DNA from: Chloroflexota bacterium
GTDB lineage: Bacteria > Chloroflexota > Dehalococcoidia > Tepidiformales > Tepidiformaceae
Assembly: GCA_021823905.1 (NCBI GenBank)
Contig: JAKALX010000136.1
Coordinates: 1 to 8,909, forward strand
Direction of reading: 5' to 3'
Length of the DNA stretch: 8,909 bases
Shown: one piece after another, positions 8,322 through 8,909 of the stretch
Layout: each line of letters starts with the position of its first letter
Numbering within the stretch: the first letter of the stretch is position 1
Program-made: the position numbers and the translations under genes
The notes under the pieces: model-generated
What the model saw: the letters and a program-made list of their open reading frames with translations, nothing else
What the model was told of the DNA's origin: nothing
Databases searched by the model: none

Positions 8322-8378
8322 GGAAGCGCGCGAACCATCGCGCGGATGATGAGCATCCCAAATTGTACTCGAAAACTG

Positions 8379-8410
8379 CGAAACGCGGCCCAACAACGGG
8401 CCGCGTTTCG
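8379..8410 (-). terminator. Intrinsic terminator hairpin after arsM
   Basis: A perfect 13-bp inverted repeat, CGAAACGCGGCCC (8410-8398 on the minus strand) and GGGCCGCGTTTCG (8391-8379), encloses a 6-base loop GTTGTT. It starts 21 bases after the arsM stop codon. The descending arm holds TTT and is followed by CAGTTTTC, an imperfect T run. This fits a terminator that separates arsM from the tRNA-tuf operon. Confidence 0.75.
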
Positions 8411-8431
8411 GATGTTGCTATGCCGCCGCCG

Positions 8432-8909
8432 TCAGCAGCACGTGCCGCTTCCCGCGTTGCTCGCGCCCGCCGGCTTCACGGCCACCACCGCCGCCGACGC
8501 GATGCCCGATCCGCCAGGGTACGCGGACGCTTGCGAGGTCACGTCCTCGAAGCCGGCCGCCCGGATCTTCCCCAGATACTCCGACTCCAGCAGCGCCCCC
8601 GCGATGCAGCCCGCCCACTTTTCCATGTCGCCCTTCACGCTTTCTGGCACGGGTTTCGTCCAGACGATGTCTGAAACCTGCAGCCGCCCGCCCGGCTTGA
8701 GTACGCGGAACGCTTCCGCGAACACCGCGTCCTTGTCCGGCGAAAGGTTGATCACGCAGTTCGAGATGATCACATCAACGCTCGCCGTCTCAACCGGCAG
8801 CTCCTCGATCTGGCCCATGCGGAATTCGACGTTCGCCGCGCCGACCTTCTTCTTGTTGCGTTTGGCGAGCTCGATCATCTCCGGCGTCATGTCCACGCCG
8901 ATCACTTTC
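8432..8909 (-). CDS. arsM: Arsenite S-adenosylmethyltransferase, ArsM/AS3MT type (partial, N-terminus outside window)
   Basis: The enzyme transfers methyl groups from S-adenosylmethionine to trivalent arsenic, giving methylarsenicals; it is a soluble class I methyltransferase. The visible part holds about 158 residues. It includes the end of the SAM-binding fold (VIGVDMTPEMIELA, the acidic D of strand 2), SVDVIISNCVINLSPDK and AFRVLKPGGRLQVSDIV, then KWAGCIAGAL. Counting from the Met at the end of codon position 8905, the two catalytic cysteines are Cys50 (SNCV) and Cys100 (AGCI), 50 residues apart as in Cyanidioschyzon ArsM (Cys174 and Cys224). The protein ends in a Cys-Cys pair after a Gly/Ser/Ala stretch, also seen in ArsM proteins. 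The first third and the start codon lie beyond 8909. It runs the same way as the translation genes but is separated by a terminator, so it is probably a neighbour and not an operon partner. Confidence 0.9.
   Translation of the reverse strand, partial: KVIGVDMTPEMIELAKRNKKKVGAANVEFRMGQIEELPVETASVDVIISNCVINLSPDKDAVFAEAFRVLKPGGRLQVSDIVWTKPVPESVKGDMEKWAGCIAGALLESEYLGKIRAAGFEDVTSQASAYPGGSGIASAAVVAVKPAGASNAGSGTCC

Noticed and set aside
8362..8367. TACAAT on the minus strand as a -10 element
   Set aside because: It matches the consensus well, but the -35 position 17 bases upstream reads GGCCGC and lies in the terminator stem. The TTGCCA-17-CATACT pair downstream is better. It cannot be fully excluded.
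8315..8674. Plus-strand open frame of 119 codons across the arsM terminator
   Set aside because: It runs through the terminator hairpin and antisense to arsM; the product is Arg/Ala-rich with no recognisable family.

Overview
The window is one continuous, GC-rich translation locus. Every supported gene lies on the minus strand, so transcription runs from high to low coordinates. In transcription order it holds: the 3' part of an ArsM-type arsenite methyltransferase gene (8909-8432) closed by a strong terminator hairpin; a control region of about 200 bases; three tRNA genes, Thr(UGU), Tyr(GUA) and Thr(GGU); tuf (EF-Tu); and then the S10-spc ribosomal protein cluster rpsJ-rplC-rplD-rplW-rplB-rpsS-rplV-rpsC-rplP-rpmC-rpsQ-rplN-rplX-rplE-rpsN. 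The cluster leaves the window just before what should be rpsH.

The organism is a bacterium: it has bacterial ribosomal protein families, bacterial gene order, Shine-Dalgarno sites and CCA-encoded tRNA genes. Details of EF-Tu (an AHVEYET stretch after switch I), S3 (HTLRADIDYGFAEAHTT then GRIGVK), L22 and L2 (GMPGPKTPWGKP) resemble Chloroflexota as I remember them, perhaps a Dehalococcoidia-like lineage. This placement is an inference from memory, not a phylogeny. S14 is the zinc-binding short form.

The cluster is very compact. Most junctions are overlaps of 1 or 4 bases (ATGA, GTGA, TGATG, TAATG, TAGTG) or gaps of 0-13 bases, which implies one polycistronic message with translational coupling. 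Five genes start with GTG (rpsC, rplV, rplN, rplX, rpsN). For rplC, rplW, rplV, rplN and tuf the longest open frame begins too early; the starts given here come from family alignment and ribosome binding sites. tuf and rpsJ are only 29 bases apart, so there is no room for an E. coli-type L4-binding S10 leader. Control probably sits upstream of the tRNAs, where a good sigma-70-like promoter (TTGCCA, 17 bases, CATACT) and a hairpin followed by five T residues are visible.

The tRNA-tuf part resembles the E. coli thrU-tyrU-glyT-thrT-tufB operon without the glycine tRNA, joined directly to the S10 cluster. The usual str-operon partners (rpsL, rpsG, fusA) are absent. I see no new defence, mobile or metabolic system. 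The points worth a second look are modest: the leader hairpin, the missing tRNA-Gly, a G-G mismatch in one tRNA, a variant G5 motif in EF-Tu, C-terminal tails on S3 and S17, and arsM as the upstream neighbour.
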